Below are positions 6,464-14,084 of a stretch of 16,024 nucleotides of DNA, piece by piece (the first letter of the stretch is position 1; each line of letters opens with the position of its first letter). The DNA comes from an uncultured Lachnospiraceae bacterium (GTDB lineage: Bacteria > Bacillota > Clostridia > Lachnospirales > Lachnospiraceae): NCBI GenBank assembly GCA_902773445.1, contig CACYEU010000028.1, positions 1 to 16,024 on the forward strand, in the 5' to 3' direction. Under the pieces are notes generated by a model that saw nothing but the letters and a program-made list of their open reading frames with translations, made no database searches and was not told the DNA's origin. A program made the translations under genes and the position numbers.

Positions 6464-9076
6464 ATGGGTTTAGTTTCAAAAATAATGGGAAGCCACAGTG
6501 ATCGCGAGATCAAGCGCATCATGCCGCTCGTCAATCAGATCGAGGGCATGGCTGAGGAGATGAAGGCAAAGTCCGACGAAGAACTCAGGGCTAAAACAGA
6601 TGAGTTCAAGGAGAGACTGGCAGCGGGCGAAACGCTCGATGATATCCTCCCCGAAGCTTTTGCAGTCGTGCGTGAGGCAGCTGAAAGAGCGATCGGACTC
6701 AGACCGTTTAAAGTCCAGCTGATCGGCGGCATCATTCTTCACCAGGGACGCATCGCCGAGATGAAGACAGGTGAAGGTAAGACACTTGTCTCAACGATGC
6801 CGGCTTATCTGAATGCCCTTGAAGGCAAAGGTGTTCAGATCGTCACGGTCAACGATTACCTGGCCCAGCGTGACGCGGACTGGATGGGCGAGATCCACCG
6901 GTTCCTCGGACTGACCGTCGGCGTCGTTCTCAATTCAATGGAGCCCGACGAGAGAAGAGAAGCCTACAACTGTGACATCACATACATTACTAACAATGAA
7001 CTCGGATTCGATTATCTGCGTGACAACATGGTGATCTACAAAGAAAAGCTTGTTCAGCGCGGAATGCATTACTGCATTATCGACGAGGTCGACTCGGTTT
7101 TGATCGACGAGGCCAGAACTCCGCTGATCATTTCCGGCCAAAGCGATAAATCGACCAAGCTTTACGATGCCTGCGATATCCTTGCAAGGCAGCTCAAACG
7201 CGGCGAGGTCAGCGGCGAGTTCACCAAGATGAACGCGATCATGGGAGAAGATGTCAAAGAGACCGGCGATTTCATTGTCGACGAGAAGGAAAAGCAGGTC
7301 AACCTGACAGAGGACGGCGTCCGCAAGGTCGAACAGTTCTTCCATATCGCGAACCTGGCCGACCCCGAAAACCTTGAGATCCAGCACAACATCATTCTGG
7401 CACTGCGCGCTCACAATCTGATGTTCCGCGATCAGGATTATGTTGTGACGCCCGAGGATGAAGTAGTGATCGTCGATGAGTTCACCGGACGTATCATGCC
7501 CGGAAGGCGTTACTCGGACGGTCTGCATCAGGCGATCGAGGCAAAGGAACATGTCAAGATCAAGCGCGAGTCAAAGACTCTTGCAACGATCACATTCCAG
7601 AACCTGTTCAATAAATATGAAAAGAAAGCCGGTATGACCGGTACCGCTTACACAGAAGAAAAAGAATTCCGTGAGATCTACGGAATGGACGTCGTCGAGA
7701 TCCCGACCAATGTGCCGGTGATCCGTGTCGACAATGAGGATGCGGTGTATAAGACCCAGCGTGAGAAATACAAAGCCGTCATTGACGAGATCAAGAAATC
7801 TCACCGTAAAGAGGCGACGATGCCGGACGGAACAGTCGTTCAGGGACAGCCCATTCTGGTCGGCACGATCACGATCGAGGTATCGGAACTTCTCTCAAAA
7901 ATGCTGCGCAGAGAAGGCATCAAGCACAACGTGCTCAACGCCAAATTCCATGCGCAGGAAGCTGAGATCATTGCCGATGCCGGTATTCACGGAGCCGTGA
8001 CGATCGCAACCAACATGGCCGGCCGCGGTACCGATATCAAGCTTGATGAAGAATCCGTGGCACTCGGAGGACTTCGTATCATCGGTACCGAGAGACATGA
8101 ATCGAGACGTATCGACAATCAGCTGCGCGGTCGTTCAGGACGTCAGGGAGATCCCGGCGAGTCGAGATTCTATATTTCTCTCGAGGATGATCTGATGCGT
8201 TTGTTCGGTTCGGAGAGGATGATGAGCATCTTTGAGACGCTCGGTATCCAGGAAGGAGAACAGATCGAGCATAAGATGCTGTCAAAGGCGATCGAATCGG
8301 CACAGAAGAAGATCGAAGGTAACAACTTCGGTATCCGCAAGCAATTGCTTGAATACGATCAGGTCATGAATGAGCAGCGCGAGCTGATCTACGGTGAGCG
8401 CCGGAAGGTTCTTGACGGGGAGAACATGAAGGACTCGATTCTCCATATGATCGATACATTTATCGAAGACACCGTGACCGCGGTCCTGAATCCGCATATG
8501 GAAAAAGATCAGTGGGATCTTAAAGGATTAGACCTGCGGCTGAAGAATGTGATCCCGCAGATCAGCGCTGTGACCGAGGACGATATCAAACAGAAGTCGG
8601 TTTCAGAGATCATTAAAGATCTCACAGAAGAGGCACATGCGGCCTATGAGACAAAGGAAGCCGAATTCCCGGATCCCGAATCGATGCGTGAAGTCGAGCG
8701 TGTCGTACTGCTTCGCGCAGTCGACAATAAATGGATGGCCCATATCGATGACATGGATCAGCTCAGACAGGGCATCGGTCTGCAGGCATACGGCCAGCGT
8801 GATCCGCTTGTCGAATACCGGATGATCGGATTTGATATGTTCAATGAAATGCAGCAGGGTATCGTCGAAGATACGCTGAGGCTGATGTACCATATCAAAG
8901 TAGAGCAGAAGATCGAACGTGAAGAAGTTGCGAAACCGATGGCGACCAACCGGGACGAGACCGAACAGCGCAAGCCGAAACAGCGCTCAAACAAAAAGGT
9001 GTACCCAAATGATCCGTGCCCGTGCGGCAGCGGTAAGAAATACAAGAATTGCTGTGGCAGAAAAGGAAAGAGGTGA
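6464..9076 (+). CDS. secA: Preprotein translocase ATPase SecA
   Basis: SecA is the ATP-driven motor that pushes unfolded secretory proteins through SecYEG. The 870-residue protein is full length. Visible are the Q-motif region LIGGIILHQGRIAEM, Walker A MKTGEGKT (residues 100-107), the DEVD box (207-210) in IIDEVDSVLIDEARTPLIISG, the second nucleotide-binding domain with ATNMAGRGTDI and LRGRSGRQGDPG, and the helical scaffold/wing region. The protein ends in an intact C-terminal zinc-binding tail, CPCGSGKKYKNCC (852-864; Cys852, Cys854, Cys863, Cys864), which in other bacteria binds SecB or ribosomes. The start has AGGAG 7 bases upstream. Its stop codon overlaps the SD of prfB, so translation of the two is probably coupled. 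It lies between lysine-pathway genes and prfB in one operon. Confidence 0.98.
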   Translation: MGLVSKIMGSHSDREIKRIMPLVNQIEGMAEEMKAKSDEELRAKTDEFKERLAAGETLDDILPEAFAVVREAAERAIGLRPFKVQLIGGIILHQGRIAEMKTGEGKTLVSTMPAYLNALEGKGVQIVTVNDYLAQRDADWMGEIHRFLGLTVGVVLNSMEPDERREAYNCDITYITNNELGFDYLRDNMVIYKEKLVQRGMHYCIIDEVDSVLIDEARTPLIISGQSDKSTKLYDACDILARQLKRGEVSGEFTKMNAIMGEDVKETGDFIVDEKEKQVNLTEDGVRKVEQFFHIANLADPENLEIQHNIILALRAHNLMFRDQDYVVTPEDEVVIVDEFTGRIMPGRRYSDGLHQAIEAKEHVKIKRESKTLATITFQNLFNKYEKKAGMTGTAYTEEKEFREIYGMDVVEIPTNVPVIRVDNEDAVYKTQREKYKAVIDEIKKSHRKEATMPDGTVVQGQPILVGTITIEVSELLSKMLRREGIKHNVLNAKFHAQEAEIIADAGIHGAVTIATNMAGRGTDIKLDEESVALGGLRIIGTERHESRRIDNQLRGRSGRQGDPGESRFYISLEDDLMRLFGSERMMSIFETLGIQEGEQIEHKMLSKAIESAQKKIEGNNFGIRKQLLEYDQVMNEQRELIYGERRKVLDGENMKDSILHMIDTFIEDTVTAVLNPHMEKDQWDLKGLDLRLKNVIPQISAVTEDDIKQKSVSEIIKDLTEEAHAAYETKEAEFPDPESMREVERVVLLRAVDNKWMAHIDDMDQLRQGIGLQAYGQRDPLVEYRMIGFDMFNEMQQGIVEDTLRLMYHIKVEQKIEREEVAKPMATNRDETEQRKPKQRSNKKVYPNDPCPCGSGKKYKNCCGRKGKR

Positions 9077-9082
9077 TATCTG

Positions 9083-10193
9083 ATGGTTGCAATCGACGAA
9101 TATAAAGCGACATTGCTCGCTTATGAAGAACCATTAAAAGATCTGAGGGATTCACTTTAACACTGCGGCAAAGAAAGACCGTATTGCAGAACTGGATCTT
9201 GTGATGGCCGAACCGGGATTCTGGGACGATCCGGATCAGGCAACGGCAATCACAAAAGAAGCAGGGCATCTGAAGGCACAGGTAGAAACGATCGAGGATC
9301 TTGAGCAACGATTTAGTGACTTGAGTGATCTGATCGAGATGTGCGAGACCGATACTGACGATGAAATGGTCAGTGAGATCGGCGAAGAACTTGACGAGTT
9401 TGAGGATAAATTCTCGGCTCTTCGGATGGAGACTCTTTTGTCGGGCGAATACGATGACCGCTCAGCGATCGTGACGCTCCATGCAGGAGCCGGCGGCACC
9501 GAGGCCTGCGACTGGAACAGCATGCTTTACCGCATGTATTCCAAATGGGCAGCGGCAAAAGAATTCAAGGTCGAAGAGGTCGATTATCTCGAGGGAGACG
9601 TCGCCGGGATCAAGTCGGTAACATTTGAAGTTCACGGTGAGAATGCCTATGGATATCTGAAATCGGAACACGGCGTTCACAGGCTTGTCCGCATCTCGCC
9701 GTTCAATGCGAACGGCAAGCGGCAGACATCGTTTGCATCATGCGAAGTGATGCCGGAGCTGGACACGGATATCAATATCGAGATCAACGATGACGATATC
9801 AGGATCGATACGTATCGTTCAAGCGGCGCGGGCGGTCAGCATATCAACAAGACGTCATCGGCGATCAGGATCACGCATTTCCCGACCGGTATCGTGGTTC
9901 AGTGTCAGAATGAGCGTTCGCAGCATATGAATCGCGATAAGGCTATGCAGATGCTGAAAACAAAGCTGTATATGCGTGAAGTCGAGGCACAGAAGGCGAA
10001 GGCGGCCGGGATCCGCGGAGAGTCGATGGATATCGACTTCGGCAGTCAGATCCGCTCGTATTTCCTGCAGCCGTACAAGCTGGTCAAGGATCTGCGGACC
10101 AATTACGAGAAGACAAATGCCGATGCTGTGCTTGACGGCGATATCGATGGCTTTATAGACGCATATCTGAAAATGATTCAACAACAAAAATAA
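9083..10193 (+). CDS. prfB: Peptide chain release factor 2, expressed by +1 programmed frameshift at a UAA
   Basis: RF2 recognises UAA and UGA stops and triggers peptide release. The gene is in two frames. An ATG at 9083 (GAGGTGAT SD at 9070-9077, overlapping the secA stop) opens 25 codons ending in CTT TAA at 9155-9160. A +1 shift skipping T9158 then continues as NTAAKKDRIAELDLVMAEPGFW to the stop at 10193. The joined product is 369 residues, the usual RF2 length. After joining, the RF2-specific SPF tripeptide falls at 205-207 and the catalytic GGQ at 250-252, exactly the E. coli numbering, which supports the joining point. The SPF motif makes this RF2 rather than RF1. The unusual point is that the shift-site stop is UAA, not UGA. 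The downstream frame alone has no SD-bearing start. hom follows 13 bases later. Confidence 0.95.
9146..9161 (+). promoter_or_regulatory. prfB programmed +1 frameshift site (AGGGAT TCA CTT TAA C)
   Basis: The layout mirrors the canonical RF2 site AGG GGG TAT CTT TGA C. An internal SD-like element begins at 9146, three bases separate its six-base block from the slippery codon CTT (9155-9157), then comes a stop (9158-9160) and a C. Here the SD block is AGGGAT, so only AGGG can pair well with the 16S tail, and the stop is TAA. The P-site leucyl-tRNA can still re-pair from CUU to UUU as in the classic case. Confidence 0.85.
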
Positions 10194-10206
10194 GTGAGGT
10201 AACGTG

Positions 10207-11421
10207 ATGGCTAAGGTAGCGGTTTTAGGTTATGGAACGGTTGGCTCCGGCGTGGTGGAAGTGCTTCACCGCAATGCAGATCTGATCACGGCGCGCACGG
10301 GAGAACCGATCGAAGTGGTAAAGATCCTTGATCTTCGCGAGTTTCCGGGTGACCCGTTTGAGCATCTGGTCGTACATGATATCAAAGAAATCGTCGAGGA
10401 TCGCACGATCAGATTTGTTGTCGAGACAATGGGCGGCGTCAATGTCGCGACTGATTTTGTCTCACAGTGTCTGAGAGCCGGGAAGAGCGTTGTTACCTCC
10501 AACAAGGCGATGGTAGCGGCCAACGGCAGTATGCTGCTGAAACTCGCGCAGGACAATGATGTCCGTTTCCTGTTCGAGGCGAGTGTCGGCGGCGGTATTC
10601 CGATCATCCGGAATCTGCGTTCATGTCTGACAGCCGATCATATTGAAAAGATATTCGGTATCCTGAACGGTACAACGAACTACATGCTTACCAAGATGTA
10701 TGAGGACGGAGCCGATTACGATACGGTACTGAAAGAAGCGCAGGACAAAGGATTTGCAGAGGCAGATCCGAGTGCCGATGTCGAAGGATGGGACGCATGC
10801 CGCAAGATCGCGATCCTCTCGTCGATCGTGACCGGAAAAGCGGTTGACTTTGAGGAGATCCATACGGAAGGTATTACAAAGATCACGCCGGAGGATATGG
10901 CTTACGCAAAGCAGATGGATCATGTGATCCGTCTGGTCGGAAGCAGCATCGTCAAAGACGGTCAGGTCCATGCCATGGTAGCCCCGATGCTGTTTGATAA
11001 AGAGCATGCGCTGGCAGGCGTCAACATGGAATTCAACGCGATTTTCCTGACCAGCGATATGCTGGGCGATACAATGTTCTACGGTCAGGGAGCCGGCAAG
11101 CTTCCGACAGCGAGCGCTGTTGTTTCAGATGTGATCGAAGCGGTCATGAGCCCGACGGCATCTGAACGTCCGGAATGGAGCGCCGACAGAATTCCTGTTG
11201 CGGCACTCGGAAAAGAGAAGAGACGTTTCTTTGCCCGTGTTGCGGCAGATAAGGCGTTTGTCACCGAACTGGAAAAAGAACTCGGATCTCTCTGGGTGAT
11301 CAAAGTTGAAGGACTGGGCGGAGAGCTCGGAATCGTAACCGGAGAAGTCAGCGAAGCGGACTTCATGCTCTGTGAACAGAAGCATCCCGAGATCATCAGC
11401 AAGATCCGGCTGGCTGACTGA
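10207..11421 (+). CDS. hom: Homoserine dehydrogenase with degenerate ACT-like tail
   Basis: Hom reduces aspartate semialdehyde to homoserine, the branch toward threonine and methionine, and so competes with DapA for substrate. The 404-residue protein shows the Rossmann loop GYGTVGSG (residues 8-15), TSNKAM with Lys100, GILNGTTNYM (151-160) and the catalytic region EADPSADVEGWDACRK with Asp196 and Lys200, equivalent to the known Asp/Lys pair of yeast Hom. From about residue 338 a 67-residue tail resembles an ACT domain but lacks the usual glycine-bearing ligand loop after the first strand, so threonine feedback may be weak or absent (inference). The ATG at 10207 is preferred to the GTG at 10204 because GAGGT lies 6 bases before it. 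It sits 13 bases after prfB and 17 before thrH. No aspartokinase gene is in view. Confidence 0.95.
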   Translation: MAKVAVLGYGTVGSGVVEVLHRNADLITARTGEPIEVVKILDLREFPGDPFEHLVVHDIKEIVEDRTIRFVVETMGGVNVATDFVSQCLRAGKSVVTSNKAMVAANGSMLLKLAQDNDVRFLFEASVGGGIPIIRNLRSCLTADHIEKIFGILNGTTNYMLTKMYEDGADYDTVLKEAQDKGFAEADPSADVEGWDACRKIAILSSIVTGKAVDFEEIHTEGITKITPEDMAYAKQMDHVIRLVGSSIVKDGQVHAMVAPMLFDKEHALAGVNMEFNAIFLTSDMLGDTMFYGQGAGKLPTASAVVSDVIEAVMSPTASERPEWSADRIPVAALGKEKRRFFARVAADKAFVTELEKELGSLWVIKVEGLGGELGIVTGEVSEADFMLCEQKHPEIISKIRLAD

Positions 11422-11438
11422 AAAGAAAAGGAGGCACC

Positions 11439-12038
11439 ATGAATATAGTATGTCTGGATATGGAAGGTGTTCTGGTTCCTGAGATCTGGATCGCGTTCTC
11501 AAAAGAAAGCGGGATCCCTGAGCTTAAGCGCACGACCCGCGATGAACCTGACTACGATAAACTGATGAAATGGCGGATCGGCATTTTGCGTGAGCACGGA
11601 CTCGGACTTCGCGAAGTACAGAATACGATCGCCAAGATCGATCCGCTCCCCGGCGCAAAAGAGTTTCTCGACGAGCTGCGCACACTGACACAGGTCATCA
11701 TCTTAAGCGATACATTTGAGCAGTTCGCGGCACCGCTGATGAAAAAACTCGGCTGGCCGACGCTGTTCTGCAATGAGCTTGAGATCGACGGAGATGGTAT
11801 GATCACCGGACACAAGATGCGCTGTCCGGAGTCGAAACTGACGACTGTCAAAGGCCTTCAGGCGATCGGCTACGATACGATCGCAGCCGGTGACAGCTTC
11901 AATGATCTGGGCATGATCACCGCCAGCAAGGCCGGATTCCTGTTCCGCACGACTGAAGAGATCAAAAAGCAGTATCCGCAGTATCCGGCATTTGAGGAAT
12001 ACGACGAATTCCTTGCCGCCATCAAATCCGCACTGTAA
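11439..12038 (+). CDS. thrH: ThrH: phosphoserine phosphatase / homoserine phosphotransferase (HAD family)
   Basis: A 199-residue HAD-superfamily protein very like Pseudomonas aeruginosa ThrH, which has phosphoserine phosphatase activity and can transfer phosphate from phosphoserine to homoserine, thereby substituting for homoserine kinase. The opening CLDMEGVLVPEIWIAF holds motif I with nucleophile Asp7 and Glu9, using the DxE form typical of ThrH rather than DxD. Motif II is ILSDT, the motif III lysine lies in ESKLTTVK, and motif IV is AAGDSFNDLGM. The TTRDEPDYDKLM segment is also ThrH-like. AAGGAGG lies 4 bases upstream of the ATG. Its place directly after hom supports homoserine as the relevant acceptor. 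It is the last gene of the operon, followed 18 bases later by a strong terminator. The alternative is a plain SerB-type phosphatase, which the DxE motif and context make less likely. Confidence 0.9.
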   Translation: MNIVCLDMEGVLVPEIWIAFSKESGIPELKRTTRDEPDYDKLMKWRIGILREHGLGLREVQNTIAKIDPLPGAKEFLDELRTLTQVIILSDTFEQFAAPLMKKLGWPTLFCNELEIDGDGMITGHKMRCPESKLTTVKGLQAIGYDTIAAGDSFNDLGMITASKAGFLFRTTEEIKKQYPQYPAFEEYDEFLAAIKSAL

Positions 12039-12055
12039 AACAACACATAGACGTT

Positions 12056-12091
12056 AAAACTGCCGCGCCCGATCAGGCGCGGCAGTTTTTT
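12056..12091 (+). terminator. Bidirectional intrinsic terminator after thrH and the convergent membrane-protein gene
   Basis: A perfect 14-bp stem (12056-12069 with 12076-12089, GC core CTGCCGCGCC) encloses a six-base loop, CGATCA. On the plus strand it ends in a run of six T (12086-12091). On the minus strand the stem ends in four T followed by AACG. It should stop the dap-sec-prf-hom-thrH transcript efficiently and the opposing CYTH-operon transcript at least partly. Confidence 0.93.
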
Positions 12092-12109
12092 GTTGTGACA
12101 ATATCCTGA

Positions 12110-12931
12110 TCATGGCCGGTTCCGACCGGGGAACTGCCAGTCAGGCGCAAAAAACAGTTTTGTGCATGCAACCATCAGCACCAGTATGAGGATCGGGATC
12201 AGACAGGAGGTCACGATCAGAACAGCTATAGCCTCGATCATATTGCTGAGTGTTTCCTCGAACTGATCGACAACACCTGAGACGCCGTTTTTGAATTTCG
12301 AGACAAATTTGTCCCAGGCACTGTCGTCCTTGCCTGATGTGCTTTCTTCGATCGCTTCCGACTGTTCCTTTGCCTTTTCGATCGTCGCGGTCACTGAGTC
12401 CTTGTGCGTCTTTTCGATCGCGTTTGAAAAGACCAGACTCATCGGAACCAGCAGATAGAGGATCAGTCCGTATACCGCCAGCTTGGCGGAAAACCTCTTC
12501 AGGCTCGAACGGGAGATGATCAGGCCTTCTTCTTTTCGTTTCAAAAGCATTATGATACCCAGAATACAGGCGGCCGGAATCAAGACTCTGAAAGAAACCA
12601 TCCCTGTCAGAGTCAGCATGTATTTTTCAAGATAGATCGCGCAGAGGATCAACAGAAAATACTTGCTCAGATCGGCAAGCTTATCGGCGATCGGTGTGCC
12701 GGCATCACCCGGTACAAGCGAGATTGCAGCCGATGATGCCGTTGCGGCGGCAGTAAGTTTAAGGACATCGTCCCGCTTGTCCTCCAAAGATGCGATCTCC
12801 TTTTCGTGAGATTTGATCCTGCCTGTATGAGGCGCGACGACAAAAAACGAGAGAAGAGCAACGGCAGCAAGCACGATGACTTTGAAATACAGACTCTGCT
12901 TTGGAGTCAGATGCAACAGGTTGTTTGACAT
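12110..12931 (-). CDS. Unrecognised multi-pass membrane protein
   Basis: A 273-residue protein I cannot name. Hydrophobic segments are seen at about 15-33, 89-105, 114-130, 150-170 and 233-258. Between the first two lies a charged, probably coiled region (residues 38-58) and then SSAAISLVPGDAGTPIADKL. That Ser/Val-rich stretch ending in PGD, followed by an ADL helix and a membrane segment ending in LEKYML, resembles an uncharacterised bacterial membrane-protein family whose members carry a PGE-LDPINDL motif; this is a likeness from memory, not a verified match. Residues 175-230 form a charged amphipathic stretch. The start has GGGAGG 8 bases upstream. It is the last gene of a three-gene minus-strand operon, 44 bases after the hydrolase gene, and ends 18 bases from the shared terminator. 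Confidence 0.8.
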   Translation of the reverse strand: MSNNLLHLTPKQSLYFKVIVLAAVALLSFFVVAPHTGRIKSHEKEIASLEDKRDDVLKLTAAATASSAAISLVPGDAGTPIADKLADLSKYFLLILCAIYLEKYMLTLTGMVSFRVLIPAACILGIIMLLKRKEEGLIISRSSLKRFSAKLAVYGLILYLLVPMSLVFSNAIEKTHKDSVTATIEKAKEQSEAIEESTSGKDDSAWDKFVSKFKNGVSGVVDQFEETLSNMIEAIAVLIVTSCLIPILILVLMVACTKLFFAPDWQFPGRNRP

Positions 12932-12975
12932 AGCATGAACCTCCCTGATCGAGTTCGGACGGAACTTCTTCGCGG

Positions 12976-13503
12976 CTAATCCTGTTTAATGATGATCTGG
13001 CAGGAAGCCATTGTCTCAATCGCGGCTTTATGTTTCTCCGGCGTCACACCGGCACACAGCGCCGGGTTCAGCGAGATCCTGATCTCCGGGCAGGCTGCTT
13101 TGATCAGCAGCGCGTTTGAGACAACACAGATGTCGGTGCAAAGTCCGCAGATCTCAACCTCTATTTCTTCTGAATCACTGAGATTTCTGATGTGACCGGC
13201 AAGAACTGTCGAGCCGAATGTCGGCTTATCGAACACCAAAGCTTCAGGCGCTGCATCGGCTAGTTCAGGACGGATCTGCCAGCCGTCAGTTCCCCTGATG
13301 CAGTGAGGAACCGGGAGCATGTGTCCTTCCTGTGTGTTGAGATAGTCTTTTTCGTGTGTGTCGCGTGTAAAGATCACATCTTCGGGAGCATATTTCCGGA
13401 TCTCGGCGAGCACAGCCGGGACAATCGCCTCAGCCTCCTTTGAGCCGAGAGCTCCGTCGATAAAGTCTTTCTGCATGTCAATCACGATCAACAGTTTTCT
13501 CAT
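12976..13503 (-). CDS. Nicotinamidase-like cysteine hydrolase (isochorismatase superfamily)
   Basis: A 175-residue protein of the isochorismatase-like fold. The catalytic triad is visible: Asp9 in VIDMQKDF, Lys93 in FDKPTFGS and the nucleophile Cys126 in CGLCTDICVVSNAL. Probable metal ligands Asp48 and His50 (TRDTH) and His67 (VPHCIRGT) are the pattern of nicotinamidases, which deamidate nicotinamide to nicotinic acid for NAD salvage. Many relatives act on other small amides, so the substrate is an inference. It would fit the PnuC and NnrE genes about 10 kb away, but they are not in the same transcript. Its ATG overlaps the stop of the CYTH gene as ATGA (13500-13503), with AGGAG 7 bases upstream, indicating translational coupling. 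Confidence 0.85.
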   Translation of the reverse strand: MRKLLIVIDMQKDFIDGALGSKEAEAIVPAVLAEIRKYAPEDVIFTRDTHEKDYLNTQEGHMLPVPHCIRGTDGWQIRPELADAAPEALVFDKPTFGSTVLAGHIRNLSDSEEIEVEICGLCTDICVVSNALLIKAACPEIRISLNPALCAGVTPEKHKAAIETMASCQIIIKQD

Positions 13504-13979
13504 GAGAGTTCTCCTTTCATGATCAGATTGCAGTTCTGGTAGGACGGATCAAAAGTGACTTCCGCGCCGAACCAGTCCGGAGGCGTAAAAAGTTCGGCCG
13601 CTTCTTCGGAATCAAATTCCACTTCGCCAAGGATCAACCCGTTCAGACCGCCTTTGAAAACATCGAGTTCGCAGATCAGGGAACCGGACAGAGGGATCCG
13701 ATACCGTGTCTTTTCAACGGCGTGTCCTTCCGCCTTGGCAGCGAGTCTAGCGTAAGCATCTTGATCGATGACAAGATTGATCTCTTCGCGGGCCATCAGT
13801 CCGCGCCCTTTGACAGTCAGCTCGTATGACAGCTGATCGCCGGAATCAGTATGTCGGCAGCGCTCCCTGACCCTGATGACAGGGTCGGTCGACAGATAGG
13901 CCTGAGATATCTCTTCAGAGTCATATTGATCCGGGTCAAAGGTGTATTTTTCGATTAAGTATTTGCGCTCGATTTCCAT
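13500..13979 (-). CDS. CYTH-domain protein (triphosphate tunnel metalloenzyme family)
   Basis: A 159-residue CYTH protein. The N-terminal ExExK signature is Glu2-Ile-Glu4-Arg-Lys6 (MEIERKYLI). Further tunnel residues are Arg36 and Arg38 (VIRVRER), Glu53 and Lys57 (ELTVKGRG), Lys90, Arg92 and Arg94 (KTRYRIP), Glu104 and Asp106 (ELDVF) and Glu119 and Glu121 (LGEVEF). Known members hydrolyse tripolyphosphate, thiamine triphosphate or nucleoside triphosphates, or make cAMP. Short bacterial forms of this length are most often tripolyphosphatases, which I infer but cannot prove. The start is fixed because the signature begins at the first Met, no upstream in-frame start exists before a stop, and there is no SD. 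With TATAAT ending 6 bases before the ATG the mRNA is probably leaderless. It heads an operon with the cysteine hydrolase and a membrane protein. Confidence 0.92.
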   Translation of the reverse strand: MEIERKYLIEKYTFDPDQYDSEEISQAYLSTDPVIRVRERCRHTDSGDQLSYELTVKGRGLMAREEINLVIDQDAYARLAAKAEGHAVEKTRYRIPLSGSLICELDVFKGGLNGLILGEVEFDSEEAAELFTPPDWFGAEVTFDPSYQNCNLIMKGELS

Positions 13980-13985
13980 GAATTG

Positions 13986-13991
13986 ATTATA
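13986..13991 (-). promoter_or_regulatory. Extended -10 promoter predicted to give a leaderless CYTH transcript
   Basis: On the minus strand TGC TATAAT (extended -10, perfect hexamer) ends 6 bases before the ATG of the CYTH gene, so the expected start point, about 7 bases downstream, coincides with the A of that ATG at 13979. A poor -35 (GTTTCA, 14009-14014) lies at 17 bases. No SD is present. Confidence 0.65.
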
Positions 13992-14017
13992 GCATATGAG
14001 TCAGATTATGAAACCTA

Positions 14018-14035
14018 GTGGTTTTCGAAAAACAC
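14018..14035. repeat. 18-bp near-perfect palindrome between divergent genes
   Basis: The sequence GTGGTTTTCGAAAAACAC is a palindrome with a single mismatched pair (14021 against 14032). It lies upstream of both divergent promoters, just beyond the weak -35 position of the CYTH promoter and about 20 bases before the -35 of the nucleotidyltransferase promoter. This is a plausible dimeric regulator site, but there is no direct evidence of binding. Confidence 0.5.
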
Positions 14036-14055
14036 TCGTAAATCACGCAAAAACG

Positions 14056-14084
14056 GCGACATACAAAAATTTTTGTGATATACT
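14056..14084 (+). promoter_or_regulatory. Predicted promoter of the nucleotidyltransferase-M16 peptidase genes, with palindrome in the spacer
   Basis: GCGACA (14056-14061, matching the last four of TTGACA) and TATACT (14079-14084) are 17 bases apart, with TGA directly before the -10. The spacer contains a perfect 14-bp palindrome, ACAAAAATTTTTGT (14063-14076). The transcript would start near 14091, giving a leader of about 35 bases with GGGG 8-9 bases before the ATG. Confidence 0.55.

Noticed and set aside
6935..7552. Antisense open frames within secA (for example 205 codons on the minus strand)
   Set aside because: No SD, no recognisable protein features; they mirror secA codon usage.
9058..9082. 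Possible alternative genetic code suggested by the UAA at the prfB site
   Set aside because: TGA is used as the terminal stop in secA, dapA, hom, nnrE and others in the window, so UGA is a normal stop here.
9083..9160. prfB as a pseudogene or sequencing frameshift
   Set aside because: The break falls exactly at CTT-stop-C with an SD-like element at the canonical spacing, and the joined protein has RF2 length and E. coli motif numbering.
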